A DNA stretch of 41,033 nt from Promethearchaeota archaeon (GTDB taxonomy: Archaea > Asgardarchaeota > Lokiarchaeia > Sigyniarchaeales > Sigyniarchaeaceae), in NCBI GenBank assembly GCA_016932935.1, contig JAFGBX010000038.1, positions 1 through 41,033 of the forward strand, in the 5' to 3' direction. Within the stretch, counting starts at the first letter, position 1. Each line of letters opens with the position of its first letter. The translations under genes and the position numbers were made by a program. Of the stretch, positions 25,098-33,230 are shown one piece after another. Below the pieces are notes generated by a model that saw only the letters and a program-made list of their open reading frames with translations, was not told the origin of the DNA and made no database searches.

Positions 25098-27395
25098 TCA
25101 TGCCCTTGGTTTTCGCTTCCATAGGAACACGTCGAGCACCGTGATGACGCCACACACCGCGAACCCGATCGGGAGTATCCAGACGTATTCGCTATCGAAC
25201 AGGAAGTTGTGCTTCGGGTCGTATATCCCGTCGCCCGCCATCTCGACGTAGTCGACTCGCCGGCCCCTGAGCCATTGGACGAGGCCCGTCCTGCAATATT
25301 CCCCCGTCTGTCCCTCGCCGTCGAACAGCACGCCACCGTTCGAAGCCGCCGTCGTCTGCGTCCAGTCGTGGTGCTCGAATCCCCAACCGGGATAACCCGG
25401 CATCGTCAAGTGCTTCGTGCCGTTCGCCCAGAACTCGAAGCACAGCTCGTCCTTGTGCACGTGCGATTGCTCGTACGTCTTGGCGGTGGCCGTGAGGTAC
25501 GATGCGTTGTCCCCCCACTCCGTGCGCAGCATAACCAGGCCCGAAGCCGGTGCCACGTAGCTGCACCCGCTGTAGGCCGGGTGGGGGGAGACCTTCGCGT
25601 CGAGCACGGGTTCCCTGGGCACGATGGAATGGTTGCCGAACAGGAAGTGCTCGATTGGCGACGTGGCGGTCGTGTTGCTGTATCGCTTGTAGTAGAGCCA
25701 CATCAGCTCCTGGGCGAGCTCGTCACCACCGGTTCCACCCGTCCTCGCGAAGAACGGGGCGAGGATCATCGCGTTCTGCGCCCCTGAGGTCTCGGAAGCG
25801 GCGTCCTCGAACAGCGGGAAATAGCCGTCGGGGGTCGCACACCTCGCGGAGAACCGGTACACGGAGTGGAACCGGTCGTCGACGAAATAGTTGGGAAACC
25901 CGAGGCCCGCGAACCGGGCGAGTGTGATGAGGAACCGCTTGTGGCTCGAGAAGGCGTACCCGATGTATCCCTGGCCCTCGTAGATGCCGCCCTCCAGCTT
26001 CACGTTCTCGCGGAGGTAATGGTCGGTCTTCTCGAGGGTGGCCCGCACCAGGGCGGCGTCCTTCAGCTTGAGCCCAGCGAGCCCTGCGCCCGAGCTCACG
26101 ACCAGCTCCCAATTGTTGTCCCCGCAACCGGGCAAGTAATCCCCGACGAACAGCGCGTACGCAGATATCTCTCCCCTGATCGCCGTGTTGTTTTCGGCCG
26201 AGACAAGGCCCTCGATGAAGTCCCACGCGAGGACGTAGTTGGCCAGGTTGATGCCGTGGTGGAGGTACTTCGGATCCTCGTCGATGCGATTGATGTGGTC
26301 GTGGACGAGCAGCAAGAACTTGACCACGGCATCCGCCCGGGTGGTGTTTTGCGTGAGCCACGCGTCGAACGCCAGGCTCAGCGCCCGCGACGACCGCTTC
26401 ATCACGCTGGCGATCGACGTGTCGGAGAGGTCGTGTCCCAGGGCGGTGACTGCGTCGCTGTTTAACTTCGTGGAAAGCGCCCCGTCGATCCCCGGCGCTG
26501 ACGCGTTGTATCGTGCTTGCAAAGCGGGCAGTTCAGACGCGTTGCTGAACAGGAACGGCGTGCCCGCTGGCAGACTGGCTAGTGACGCCGATATCGATGC
26601 CTCCGATGCGAGCGGCACGGTCATACGGCTCGATGCGGCTTGCTGCTCGGCCGTCTCTGTTTCCGCCATCCATTTCGAGCCGCCAACCGATTCGAACGTC
26701 TCCACTTGTGACGTGGCAACTCCGGACGTGATATTCACGATGTTGGCGCCCGCGACGAAGGCCCCGGTTCCCTCGCGCTCCATGAGGATGGATCCCTGGA
26801 ACTGGAAGTGTGGCGACGGATGGTACGTCGTGTTGATCGTCAAAGTCTGGCCGGCGGCCCCTGGCACGTGCAGCCGCAAGGTATTATTCACGAGGATCTC
26901 GCGGTCCGAGACCAGCGTCACTGGGCAGGGCTCGCTCGCGTTCTCGATGCCGATGGCGAGCCAGGTGAGCCGCGCCTCACCCTTGTCGCCCAGCTTGGCC
27001 TTCAAGTAGGGTTCGAACCGGTCGGTCTCCGCGTTGAAGCCCGATGCACCCTCGATGCTTGCGACGTTCCCGATGAGTTCCACCTGGACGGCGCCGCCCG
27101 CTTGCTGCCACGTCGCGCCCCGGCTCGTGATGCCCATGGTTCCTAGGCCGTGCACAACCAGGGTGAACTCCTCGGCAGCGTCCGTGGCGGTGTAGTGGTC
27201 TTGGACGACCGCGATCGCGGGCTGATCGCTCGTCGGGTGCACGAACCAGATCGCCCGGTCAACGCGACCGCCCGTCGTGGCTTGCAAGTAGGCCTCCTCT
27301 ATGCAGAAGGCGATCCCGACCCCTGCCGTCGCGATCGACAGGAGGAACGTGAGCAAGACGAAGAAACGGCCGATTTTCGGGTTAAGGGGACGCAT
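25098..27395 (-). CDS. Heparinase II/III-like polysaccharide lyase, membrane-anchored
   Basis: This 765-residue cell-surface protein begins with a signal anchor (about 11-33) and ends with a TM segment (about 738-758) followed by WKRKPRA inside, so both ends are hydrophobic. The N-terminal 230 residues are beta-rich. An alpha/alpha-toroid-like region follows (about 250-560). The C-terminal beta-sandwich is heparinase II/III-like, with the diagnostic segment SHVHKDELCFEFWANG (His645, His647). Such enzymes cleave uronic-acid-containing polysaccharides (heparin-like, alginate or ulvan) by beta-elimination, giving unsaturated uronates that feed the KDG pathway encoded nearby. Many N-x-S/T sequons support an outside location. 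It is six bp downstream of the GH36-like gene, in one operon. Confidence 0.82.
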   Translation of the reverse strand: MRPLNPKIGRFFVLLTFLLSIATAGVGIAFCIEEAYLQATTGGRVDRAIWFVHPTSDQPAIAVVQDHYTATDAAEEFTLVVHGLGTMGITSRGATWQQAGGAVQVELIGNVASIEGASGFNAETDRFEPYLKAKLGDKGEARLTWLAIGIENASEPCPVTLVSDREILVNNTLRLHVPGAAGQTLTINTTYHPSPHFQFQGSILMEREGTGAFVAGANIVNITSGVATSQVETFESVGGSKWMAETETAEQQAASSRMTVPLASEASISASLASLPAGTPFLFSNASELPALQARYNASAPGIDGALSTKLNSDAVTALGHDLSDTSIASVMKRSSRALSLAFDAWLTQNTTRADAVVKFLLLVHDHINRIDEDPKYLHHGINLANYVLAWDFIEGLVSAENNTAIRGEISAYALFVGDYLPGCGDNNWELVVSSGAGLAGLKLKDAALVRATLEKTDHYLRENVKLEGGIYEGQGYIGYAFSSHKRFLITLARFAGLGFPNYFVDDRFHSVYRFSARCATPDGYFPLFEDAASETSGAQNAMILAPFFARTGGTGGDELAQELMWLYYKRYSNTTATSPIEHFLFGNHSIVPREPVLDAKVSPHPAYSGCSYVAPASGLVMLRTEWGDNASYLTATAKTYEQSHVHKDELCFEFWANGTKHLTMPGYPGWGFEHHDWTQTTAASNGGVLFDGEGQTGEYCRTGLVQWLRGRRVDYVEMAGDGIYDPKHNFLFDSEYVWILPIGFAVCGVITVLDVFLWKRKPRA

Positions 27396-27401
27396 TGTTC
27401 A

Positions 27402-29543
27402 TCAACGTTTCGTTTTCTTTCGGAGGTTGTACACTATCGTGACGCCCATTAACGCGACCGGGATGGCCAATCCTATCACGACAGTGAGAAGCTCGGTCTC
27501 CATGCAACTCTGCGCGGGGATGGGCGGCTGCCCCTGGTAGAAGATCAGCATCACCGCGTGCTTCGGCTCCAGATGCAGGTCATAGTGCCCACTGATGCCG
27601 TCCGCATAACACGTGGTTCCCCCGAAGATGCCGACCACGGGCACCGAAAGGCGGATGACAGATGTGCTGTTCCCCAGCCCGCCGATGATGTATTGCGTGC
27701 CGGGCCCGTCTAGGTTCACGCCGATCGCCGCGGGGCGGCCCCGCCACGTGCCACGGGCGATGATGTCCTTGCCCATGAACGCGACGTTCTCGGGCAAGGC
27801 CGGGGCGTCCCACCGCAGCGTCCACGCCAGCTTAGCGTTATACACGTTCAAACCAGTATAGTTGTCACCGTAGTACACTGCACCGCCGCATGCCGAGGCG
27901 ACCATCACGCTGCGCAGGTCCTTCGTGTCGAACGCGTCGGGATCCGGGGTGTTGAACGCCGCGCCCCACCAGAACGATCGGAGCAGCGCCGTCTTGATCT
28001 GCCAGTCCGTGAATATGCCCTGGTACCCGCTGTCACAGGTGACGCGGGAGGCGACGAGGTTGGGGTACTTGGCAAGCGACGGAAGGCCGATCGGGGTGCC
28101 ACACAAGAGAACCGGCAAGTTATACGTCGAGGCGTACTGGTCGAGCAAGTCAAAGTACTGGATGGCACGCTCAGCTCGTGTCTTATCCGCGTTCCAGAGC
28201 GAGGCGTTCCACGCGTCCTGGTAGATGGTGTCCGTGATGAAATCGACCTTGATACCATCGATGCCTTGCGCCGCCCACGTCGCGAACACGTCGGCCATGT
28301 ACGCCTGTACCTCGGGCATGCTCAGGTTCATCTGCACGTAGCCCCAGCCACCCCAGCACCGCACCCATTCCGGGTGTTCCACCTGGATCCAGACGGGGGC
28401 CCACCCGATGCGGTTCCAGAGCAAGAGCTTGTACCCGGCAGCGTGCGCCTTCGTGGCGATCGCGTCCACGCCGCTCGGGAACTTCTCCACGTTCCACGTG
28501 CTCCAGTTGTAATCCTGTCCAGTCGTTCCCTCGTAGCACCAGCCGGAATCGATGATGTAAAAACCATAACCGCCCTCTTTCAGCGAGATCGTCCTGTCGA
28601 GGTCATCCGAAACCGTGTTCTCGTCGATGTTCCCGTACCTGTTGTACCAGTCGCAAGCCCCCGCGGACGCGTTGAAGAAGTTGTCGACAGTCCTTGCCCT
28701 CACGGGCGGGTTGAACGACCGGACCTGCTCCGCGTAGGACATGAATAAATCTGAAAAGTTGCTCCCGAACTGGATCCAGCACGTTTCCAGCGAGATCGCG
28801 GTTTGATTGTACGCCTGGTACCCGTCGACGATTGGCATCTTGACCGCGAACGACGAGCCGTGTAGCATCACCTCGGTCTCGAGGAGTTCCGAGGTCACCG
28901 CCCCGACAAGCAGTCCAGTAGAGGCATCGTGGATCAACGCCGGCGTGCGAGTGAAATCCACGTCGGCATCACGAACGAGCTTGACGGCGAAATTACCCCA
29001 GATATCGAGGCCCTCGAAGTAGGAAAGCCATTTATTCCCTGGATCCATGAACGGGAGCACGTCCGACTTCGCGCAAGTGATCAGCTCGAACCTCCCCCCA
29101 CTGAACGAGAGGTCTGTCTTCGGGAATAGCGACGCGTTGAGCAGCACGGCGCCCAAGGACGGGTAGATGCGGATCTCCTCGACGAGCATCGCGTCGGTAT
29201 TGTTATACGCGAGGATGTACCGGACGCCGGTGCCCCGCCCGTCGCTGAACGACGAGTTGGTCAGGGATTCCAGCGTCGCCGAGGCTGCAAAGGAGCGGGC
29301 GCTGGTGTTGCCCGCTGGCACGTAGCCAAAGTCGACCTTCGCGTTCTGGAACAGCAACTGGTCGTTCACCGTGATGGATTGCCCGTCTTGGGTGCAAATC
29401 ACGAGCGATTCCGGCGCCGAGCCCCGCACGCCTACGTACCGGTCTTTTTCGCAAGTGCGCGTGTTCGGGAGGAAGCAGCATAGGGTCGCAAACGTCACCA
29501 TCAGAAGCACAGCCGCGGACAGAGCCAGACCCTTGCGTTCCAT
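27402..29543 (-). CDS. Clan GH-D alpha-galactosidase-like glycosidase, membrane-anchored
   Basis: This 713-residue exported enzyme has an N-terminal signal anchor (about 5-25) and a C-terminal TM (about 687-707) with a basic tail. A beta-sandwich N-terminal part (30-270) is followed by a TIM barrel similar to GH36/GH27. It starts at the CDWYNRYG segment and includes GFYIIDSGW and LLLWNRIGW. The nucleophile is Asp434 in IKVDFIT and the acid/base is likely Asp504 in RVTCD. A C-terminal beta domain follows. It should release alpha-linked galactose-like sugars outside the cell. The ATG at 29543 has GAGGTG six nt upstream and also a TATA-like box 27 nt upstream. The frame reaches 29567, but Met9 gives the better start. 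Confidence 0.84.
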   Translation of the reverse strand: MERKGLALSAAVLLMVTFATLCCFLPNTRTCEKDRYVGVRGSAPESLVICTQDGQSITVNDQLLFQNAKVDFGYVPAGNTSARSFAASATLESLTNSSFSDGRGTGVRYILAYNNTDAMLVEEIRIYPSLGAVLLNASLFPKTDLSFSGGRFELITCAKSDVLPFMDPGNKWLSYFEGLDIWGNFAVKLVRDADVDFTRTPALIHDASTGLLVGAVTSELLETEVMLHGSSFAVKMPIVDGYQAYNQTAISLETCWIQFGSNFSDLFMSYAEQVRSFNPPVRARTVDNFFNASAGACDWYNRYGNIDENTVSDDLDRTISLKEGGYGFYIIDSGWCYEGTTGQDYNWSTWNVEKFPSGVDAIATKAHAAGYKLLLWNRIGWAPVWIQVEHPEWVRCWGGWGYVQMNLSMPEVQAYMADVFATWAAQGIDGIKVDFITDTIYQDAWNASLWNADKTRAERAIQYFDLLDQYASTYNLPVLLCGTPIGLPSLAKYPNLVASRVTCDSGYQGIFTDWQIKTALLRSFWWGAAFNTPDPDAFDTKDLRSVMVASACGGAVYYGDNYTGLNVYNAKLAWTLRWDAPALPENVAFMGKDIIARGTWRGRPAAIGVNLDGPGTQYIIGGLGNSTSVIRLSVPVVGIFGGTTCYADGISGHYDLHLEPKHAVMLIFYQGQPPIPAQSCMETELLTVVIGLAIPVALMGVTIVYNLRKKTKR

Positions 29544-29564
29544 AGGCCCACCTCTGGGCTGTTG

Positions 29565-29574
29565 CATTTAAGAG
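29565..29574 (-). promoter_or_regulatory. TATA-like promoter element before the GH36-like gene
   Basis: On the minus strand CTCTTAAATG lies centred about 27 nt upstream of the ATG at 29543. This suggests the three-gene surface-enzyme/CobW operon has its own promoter rather than reading through from the dehydrogenase gene. Confidence 0.42.
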
Positions 29575-29614
29575 TTCCCGGTCGGGCACGGCTTTGCCGT
29601 GGCAGACGATGCAC

Positions 29615-30997
29615 CTAGTGGATATCGAGCTTTCCGAGCACCGCACTGCAGAAGTGTTCCAGAAGCGAGAAGTCATCGAGAAACGATAGGATCGTGTAGC
29701 GATCACGGATCAGCCGTGCACAAAGGATAGCGTCCTCGAGCAACGACATCGTGTAGCCGAGCTCCGCTGGCTCGAGCGGGATACTGGCTTCTCCCATCAA
29801 TTTTTCGAGTGCTGGGAGGGAGAAAACGTACCGATCTCGCAAGCTCGCGAGTTCGTCCCAGGATTCCGAAATGCGACCCATCCTCGCCGACATCTCCGAG
29901 CGCCCCGCCATCGAACTCCGCCACGACCCGACCATCCTCTCGCCCAGGGGGCCATACGCGGCGAGCAACCGCCGTTCCCGGCTCTCGGATCGACGCGAGT
30001 GCGTTGAATCCAAGGCCAAGTTCTTGAATTCATCATACTCCAGAGAAAAGACCTCGTGGTACAGCGCTGAAACGATGTACGTGCCGACCGCGACGGTCTC
30101 GCCGTGGAGATGCTCGGGAACGTGGCCAGAAAGCCCCTTCATTTCCAAGAAGTGCGAGACGTGGTGCTCGGAACCGGAGATGGGGCGGGTTGAGCCTACC
30201 ATCGCTGCAGACAGGCTTGACCATAACAAACCCTCGATCAAGGCATGAACCATCTCCTCGTCGTAGCCCTTCTTGAGTCTGAAGGCACGCACGCAGCCAT
30301 CCAAGGCGGTTTGAACCATGCACGCCGTGCGGGCACAATGGTATTCCTTGTTCATCACGCGCGACAGTTCCCAGTCCATCCGAGCGGTGGACTTCCCGAG
30401 CAAGTCACCGAAACCCGCGGCCTTCATCTCGTCCGGCGCGCTCGCCAGGACATCGAGATCCGCGACGACGGCGCACGGCGGGCTGGCCGGGTATGACGTC
30501 TTCAAGCCCTGGGTGATGATCGCAGACACGCTCGAAACGAACCCGTCGACCGAGGGGGCCGTGGGAATCGAAACGAACGGAACGTGCATCTCGCTCGCGA
30601 TAAACCTCGTGATGTCGGTGATCGTGCCAGATCCGACGGCTAGCAACAGGCGCGTGTCCCTTGAGATGCAATGGCGTGCCGCGTCGAGCGCTTTCTCGTC
30701 GGGAACCACGTGGCCGTCAGCTCGGAGCTCGCAAACATCGCTTGGTACCCTCCCCGCGCTCAAGAGCTGTTCGACCCTACGCCCGGCCGCCTGGAACGTG
30801 TTGCCATCGCAGATGATCCCGACGGGCCCGCTGCCTCCAAGCCTTCTAGCGATCCCCGGGACGCCCTCGATGGTGCCATGGCCGACGTCGATAGAGTCGA
30901 CGTGCACCGAGTGCGCCCGCCCGCAAGGGCAGCCCTCCACGTTCACGAGTTCCGTGTACTTCGTTCTATCATGACCTCCTCGCGTGGCGCGCGGCAT
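29615..30997 (-). CDS. egsA: sn-Glycerol-1-phosphate dehydrogenase, AraM type
   Basis: This 460-residue Fe-ADH-like NAD(P)-dependent dehydrogenase reduces dihydroxyacetone phosphate to glycerol-1-phosphate, the backbone of archaeal lipids. It resembles bacterial AraM more than the about 350-residue archaeal EgsA: an N-terminal Cys pair (C23-P-C25-G-R-A-H), NAD loop AVGSGTITD (120-128), PTAPSVDGF (146-153), and metal ligands Asp198, His278 or His282 in GSEHHVSHF, and His298 in HLHGE. The C-terminal 140 residues are helical. The start at 30997 is the first ATG, without a Shine-Dalgarno. It is divergent from the phosphodiesterase and reductase-like genes, which suggests a shared lipid role. The GH36 operon lies downstream on the same strand. 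Confidence 0.88.
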   Translation of the reverse strand: MPRATRGGHDRTKYTELVNVEGCPCGRAHSVHVDSIDVGHGTIEGVPGIARRLGGSGPVGIICDGNTFQAAGRRVEQLLSAGRVPSDVCELRADGHVVPDEKALDAARHCISRDTRLLLAVGSGTITDITRFIASEMHVPFVSIPTAPSVDGFVSSVSAIITQGLKTSYPASPPCAVVADLDVLASAPDEMKAAGFGDLLGKSTARMDWELSRVMNKEYHCARTACMVQTALDGCVRAFRLKKGYDEEMVHALIEGLLWSSLSAAMVGSTRPISGSEHHVSHFLEMKGLSGHVPEHLHGETVAVGTYIVSALYHEVFSLEYDEFKNLALDSTHSRRSESRERRLLAAYGPLGERMVGSWRSSMAGRSEMSARMGRISESWDELASLRDRYVFSLPALEKLMGEASIPLEPAELGYTMSLLEDAILCARLIRDRYTILSFLDDFSLLEHFCSAVLGKLDIH

Positions 30998-31020
30998 GAT
31001 GCCGAGGGCGTGATGGCCGC

Positions 31021-31064
31021 CTCATCACACCTTGGCCTATAACCTCATCTCACCTTGGCCTATA
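31021..31064. repeat. Two tandem 21-nt direct repeats in a divergent promoter region
   Basis: Copies at 31021-31041 and 31044-31064 have the form CTCATCWCACCTTGGCCTAT plus a final A, differ at one base and are 23 nt apart. They lie between the G1P dehydrogenase (minus, 30997) and the phosphodiesterase (plus, 31095). Each copy ends in CCTATA; TATA-like sequence (TATAGTCATAAAT, from 31061) runs on from the second copy. The repeats may be operators or duplicated promoter elements for the lipid genes. Confidence 0.55.
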
Positions 31065-31094
31065 GTCATAAATGCCTACGCCGAGAAATAACCA

Positions 31095-31853
31095 ATGATA
31101 AAAATGTACAAGCAGAAGAGGACGGCCACACGCCCGATGACGGTGATCGCGCACCGGGGCTACAGCTCGATGTACCCAGAAAACACCCTGCTAGCGTTCC
31201 AGAAGGCCATCGAGATCGGGGCAGACTACATCGAGTTCGACGTCCGGCGCACGAAGGACGACGTCCTGGTCGTGTCACACGACGCGTCGTTGGAACGATG
31301 CGGTAAGACGAACGCGCGCGTTGACAACAGCACGCTGAGCGAGCTCCGGGCGATCAATCTCGGGAGCGGTCAACAAATCCCGACCCTCGAAGAGGTGTTC
31401 CGGCTGTGCAAGGGGAGGATAGGGATGCACCTGGAGATCAAGGGGTTCGGCATCACGCCGCAGATCGCTCGGATGATACGGGAGCAATGCGTGGAAAGCG
31501 AGGTGATCGCCTCGAGCTTCAAGCACGTCGAACTGATGCGCATCAAGGAAGAGGTGTCCGACTTGCCTTGTTCAATCGTCGTCCCCGCGGAGAGCTATGA
31601 GGGAGCGAGCCCGGCGGTCATGGAGGGTACGTTCCTCTTCAAGGCAATGGCATTCAAGGCTACAGGGATCCACGTGAGCCAATCATGCTTGAGCGAAGAG
31701 CTCGTGAAAAAGGCTCACGACGCAGGCTTGTATCTGAACGTCTGGAACGTGGACTCGCCGATCATCTGGGAGGCGTGCCTGGAGATGGGGGTCGACGGGG
31801 TCTTCACGAACGACGCGGGAGGGCTAATCCAGTACCTCGGACAAGTGGAATAG
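31095..31853 (+). CDS. Glycerophosphodiester phosphodiesterase
   Basis: This 252-residue cytosolic TIM-barrel enzyme hydrolyses glycerophosphodiesters to glycerol phosphate and an alcohol. All family landmarks are present: the HRG motif (His20-Gly22), YPENTLLAF (27-35), the metal ligands Glu47 and Asp49 in IEFDVR, His62 in VSHD, and IPTLEEVF near residue 100. The last strand reads NVWNVDS. No signal peptide is found, so it works inside the cell. The ATG at 31095 is used; Met4 and Met15 also precede the fold. It is 14 nt before the reductase-like gene, forming an operon, and divergent from G1P dehydrogenase, which suggests recycling of polar-lipid head groups to glycerol phosphate. Whether it acts on G1P or G3P esters is unknown. 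Confidence 0.93.
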   Translation: MIKMYKQKRTATRPMTVIAHRGYSSMYPENTLLAFQKAIEIGADYIEFDVRRTKDDVLVVSHDASLERCGKTNARVDNSTLSELRAINLGSGQQIPTLEEVFRLCKGRIGMHLEIKGFGITPQIARMIREQCVESEVIASSFKHVELMRIKEEVSDLPCSIVVPAESYEGASPAVMEGTFLFKAMAFKATGIHVSQSCLSEELVKKAHDAGLYLNVWNVDSPIIWEACLEMGVDGVFTNDAGGLIQYLGQVE

Positions 31854-31867
31854 GTTCGTGATGCGGC

Positions 31868-33190
31868 ATGGTGGAAAGAGTTGACGTGCTCGTCGTCGGT
31901 GCCGGCACCACGGGCGTCTACTTCGGCTGGCTGATGGCCAAGAAGGGCCATTCGGTCTTGATCATCGACAAGGACGCGAGGGAGAAGGTGGATCAGCGGC
32001 TGGAGATCATCCACTTCGTGCCGCGGGTCATGAAGCAGCTGGGAATCCCGGTTCCGACGGAACCGCCCGAGTTCGTGCTGCGCTACAAGGACATTGCGGT
32101 GTCGAGGCTGCCGCTCTGGCTGCAGCGCATGTACAAGCTGCTGGAAGCTAGTGGCGTCCGGCTCGATTTCTCTTGTGAGTTCAAGGAGCTCATATACGAT
32201 AACGGCCGGATCGTGGGTGCCAGGGTGGAGGGCGATGGCGCGGAGCGCGATATCCTCGCACGCCTCGTGGTCGATGCCTCGGGAATCGCCTGTGCCGTCC
32301 GCTCAACCCTGCCCAAGGATTACGGCGTGGACACGTGGAAGTACGACCCGACGAGGATGTTCTACGTGATCCTCCATTACATCAAGTGGAAGGAACCCGA
32401 CAAGCCCCATCCAAAGGTGGGGGACATCATCCCCTCGTACTTCCAATTCTTCGACCCAGGCTATGGCGGGGACGATTGCATCATGGGCATCGCCGTCCCG
32501 GACTCGTTCGTGAACGCGGAAAAGATGATGGCGGAGATCATCGAGAGATACCACTATCCCCCCTTCGAGTTGAAGAAGCGGGAATTCAATTACTTCCCCT
32601 TGTCACCGCCCCCGTACTCGCTCGTAGGGGACGGTTTCTTCTGCGCGGGAGACTCGGCCTCCATCATCAACCCCCTGGCCGCGCGGGGCATCGTCGAGAC
32701 GTGGACGCTGCTGAAGAACGTGGAACCAGAGTTCGACAACGCATTGAAATCGGGGGAATACCTCTCGAAGGAACGCCTTTGGAACGTGAACGTGAAGCAT
32801 TTCCGCCACGAAGGCGCGGATCTGGCCCACACACTCATGATCGCCTCGTTCGTCCACTTCATCCCGGAGAAGGAGATAAATCTACTCTTCGATCAGCTAC
32901 GCCCCATCGTCGACACGTCCACCAGCAGCGACGACGACTCCGCTCCCGAGGAGTTCGCGCTATCGTTCGGGATGCTCGTCAAGATCCTCTTCAAGGTGAT
33001 CGGGTGGCTGTTCCGGCGGAAGGTGTCCTTGAAGAGCATCAAGCACGTGCTGCGGATCAACGGGCTTGCTGGACGGATCAAGAAGCATTACCAGCGGTAC
33101 CCGGAGGAGCCGGACGACTTCGAGGGCTGGGCTCGAAAGGCTGACGAGATCTGGGCGAATCGTCGACTTCCAGCCCCGCCAAGAATGTAA
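31868..33190 (+). CDS. Geranylgeranyl-reductase-like flavoprotein
   Basis: This 440-residue FAD-dependent oxidoreductase has an N-terminal dinucleotide-binding loop (VVGAGTTGVYFGW, GxGxxG at 11-16), an acidic ribose-binding end (IIDKDA), the VVDASG segment near 137, and the second FAD motif CAGDSASIINPLAARGI beginning near residue 259, preceded by PPYSLVGDG. This layout matches the geranylgeranyl reductase family that saturates archaeal lipid chains. However, the CGGG-type substrate-site motif after the first strand is not visible, and the C-terminal 130 residues are long and basic. It may therefore act on a related isoprenoid or quinone. It follows the phosphodiesterase by 14 nt and converges with the EEP-domain gene. 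Confidence 0.78.
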   Translation: MVERVDVLVVGAGTTGVYFGWLMAKKGHSVLIIDKDAREKVDQRLEIIHFVPRVMKQLGIPVPTEPPEFVLRYKDIAVSRLPLWLQRMYKLLEASGVRLDFSCEFKELIYDNGRIVGARVEGDGAERDILARLVVDASGIACAVRSTLPKDYGVDTWKYDPTRMFYVILHYIKWKEPDKPHPKVGDIIPSYFQFFDPGYGGDDCIMGIAVPDSFVNAEKMMAEIIERYHYPPFELKKREFNYFPLSPPPYSLVGDGFFCAGDSASIINPLAARGIVETWTLLKNVEPEFDNALKSGEYLSKERLWNVNVKHFRHEGADLAHTLMIASFVHFIPEKEINLLFDQLRPIVDTSTSSDDDSAPEEFALSFGMLVKILFKVIGWLFRRKVSLKSIKHVLRINGLAGRIKKHYQRYPEEPDDFEGWARKADEIWANRRLPAPPRM

Positions 33191-33230
33191 ATAACGAACC
33201 GATCGCGCGCGCGTGTTCTTGTTTCTCGAA

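Noticed and set aside
25085-25336. N-terminal extension of the CobW frame
   Set aside because: Ser/Arg-rich shadow of the heparinase gene's 3' end; a GTG with a good Shine-Dalgarno at 25084 starts the G domain.
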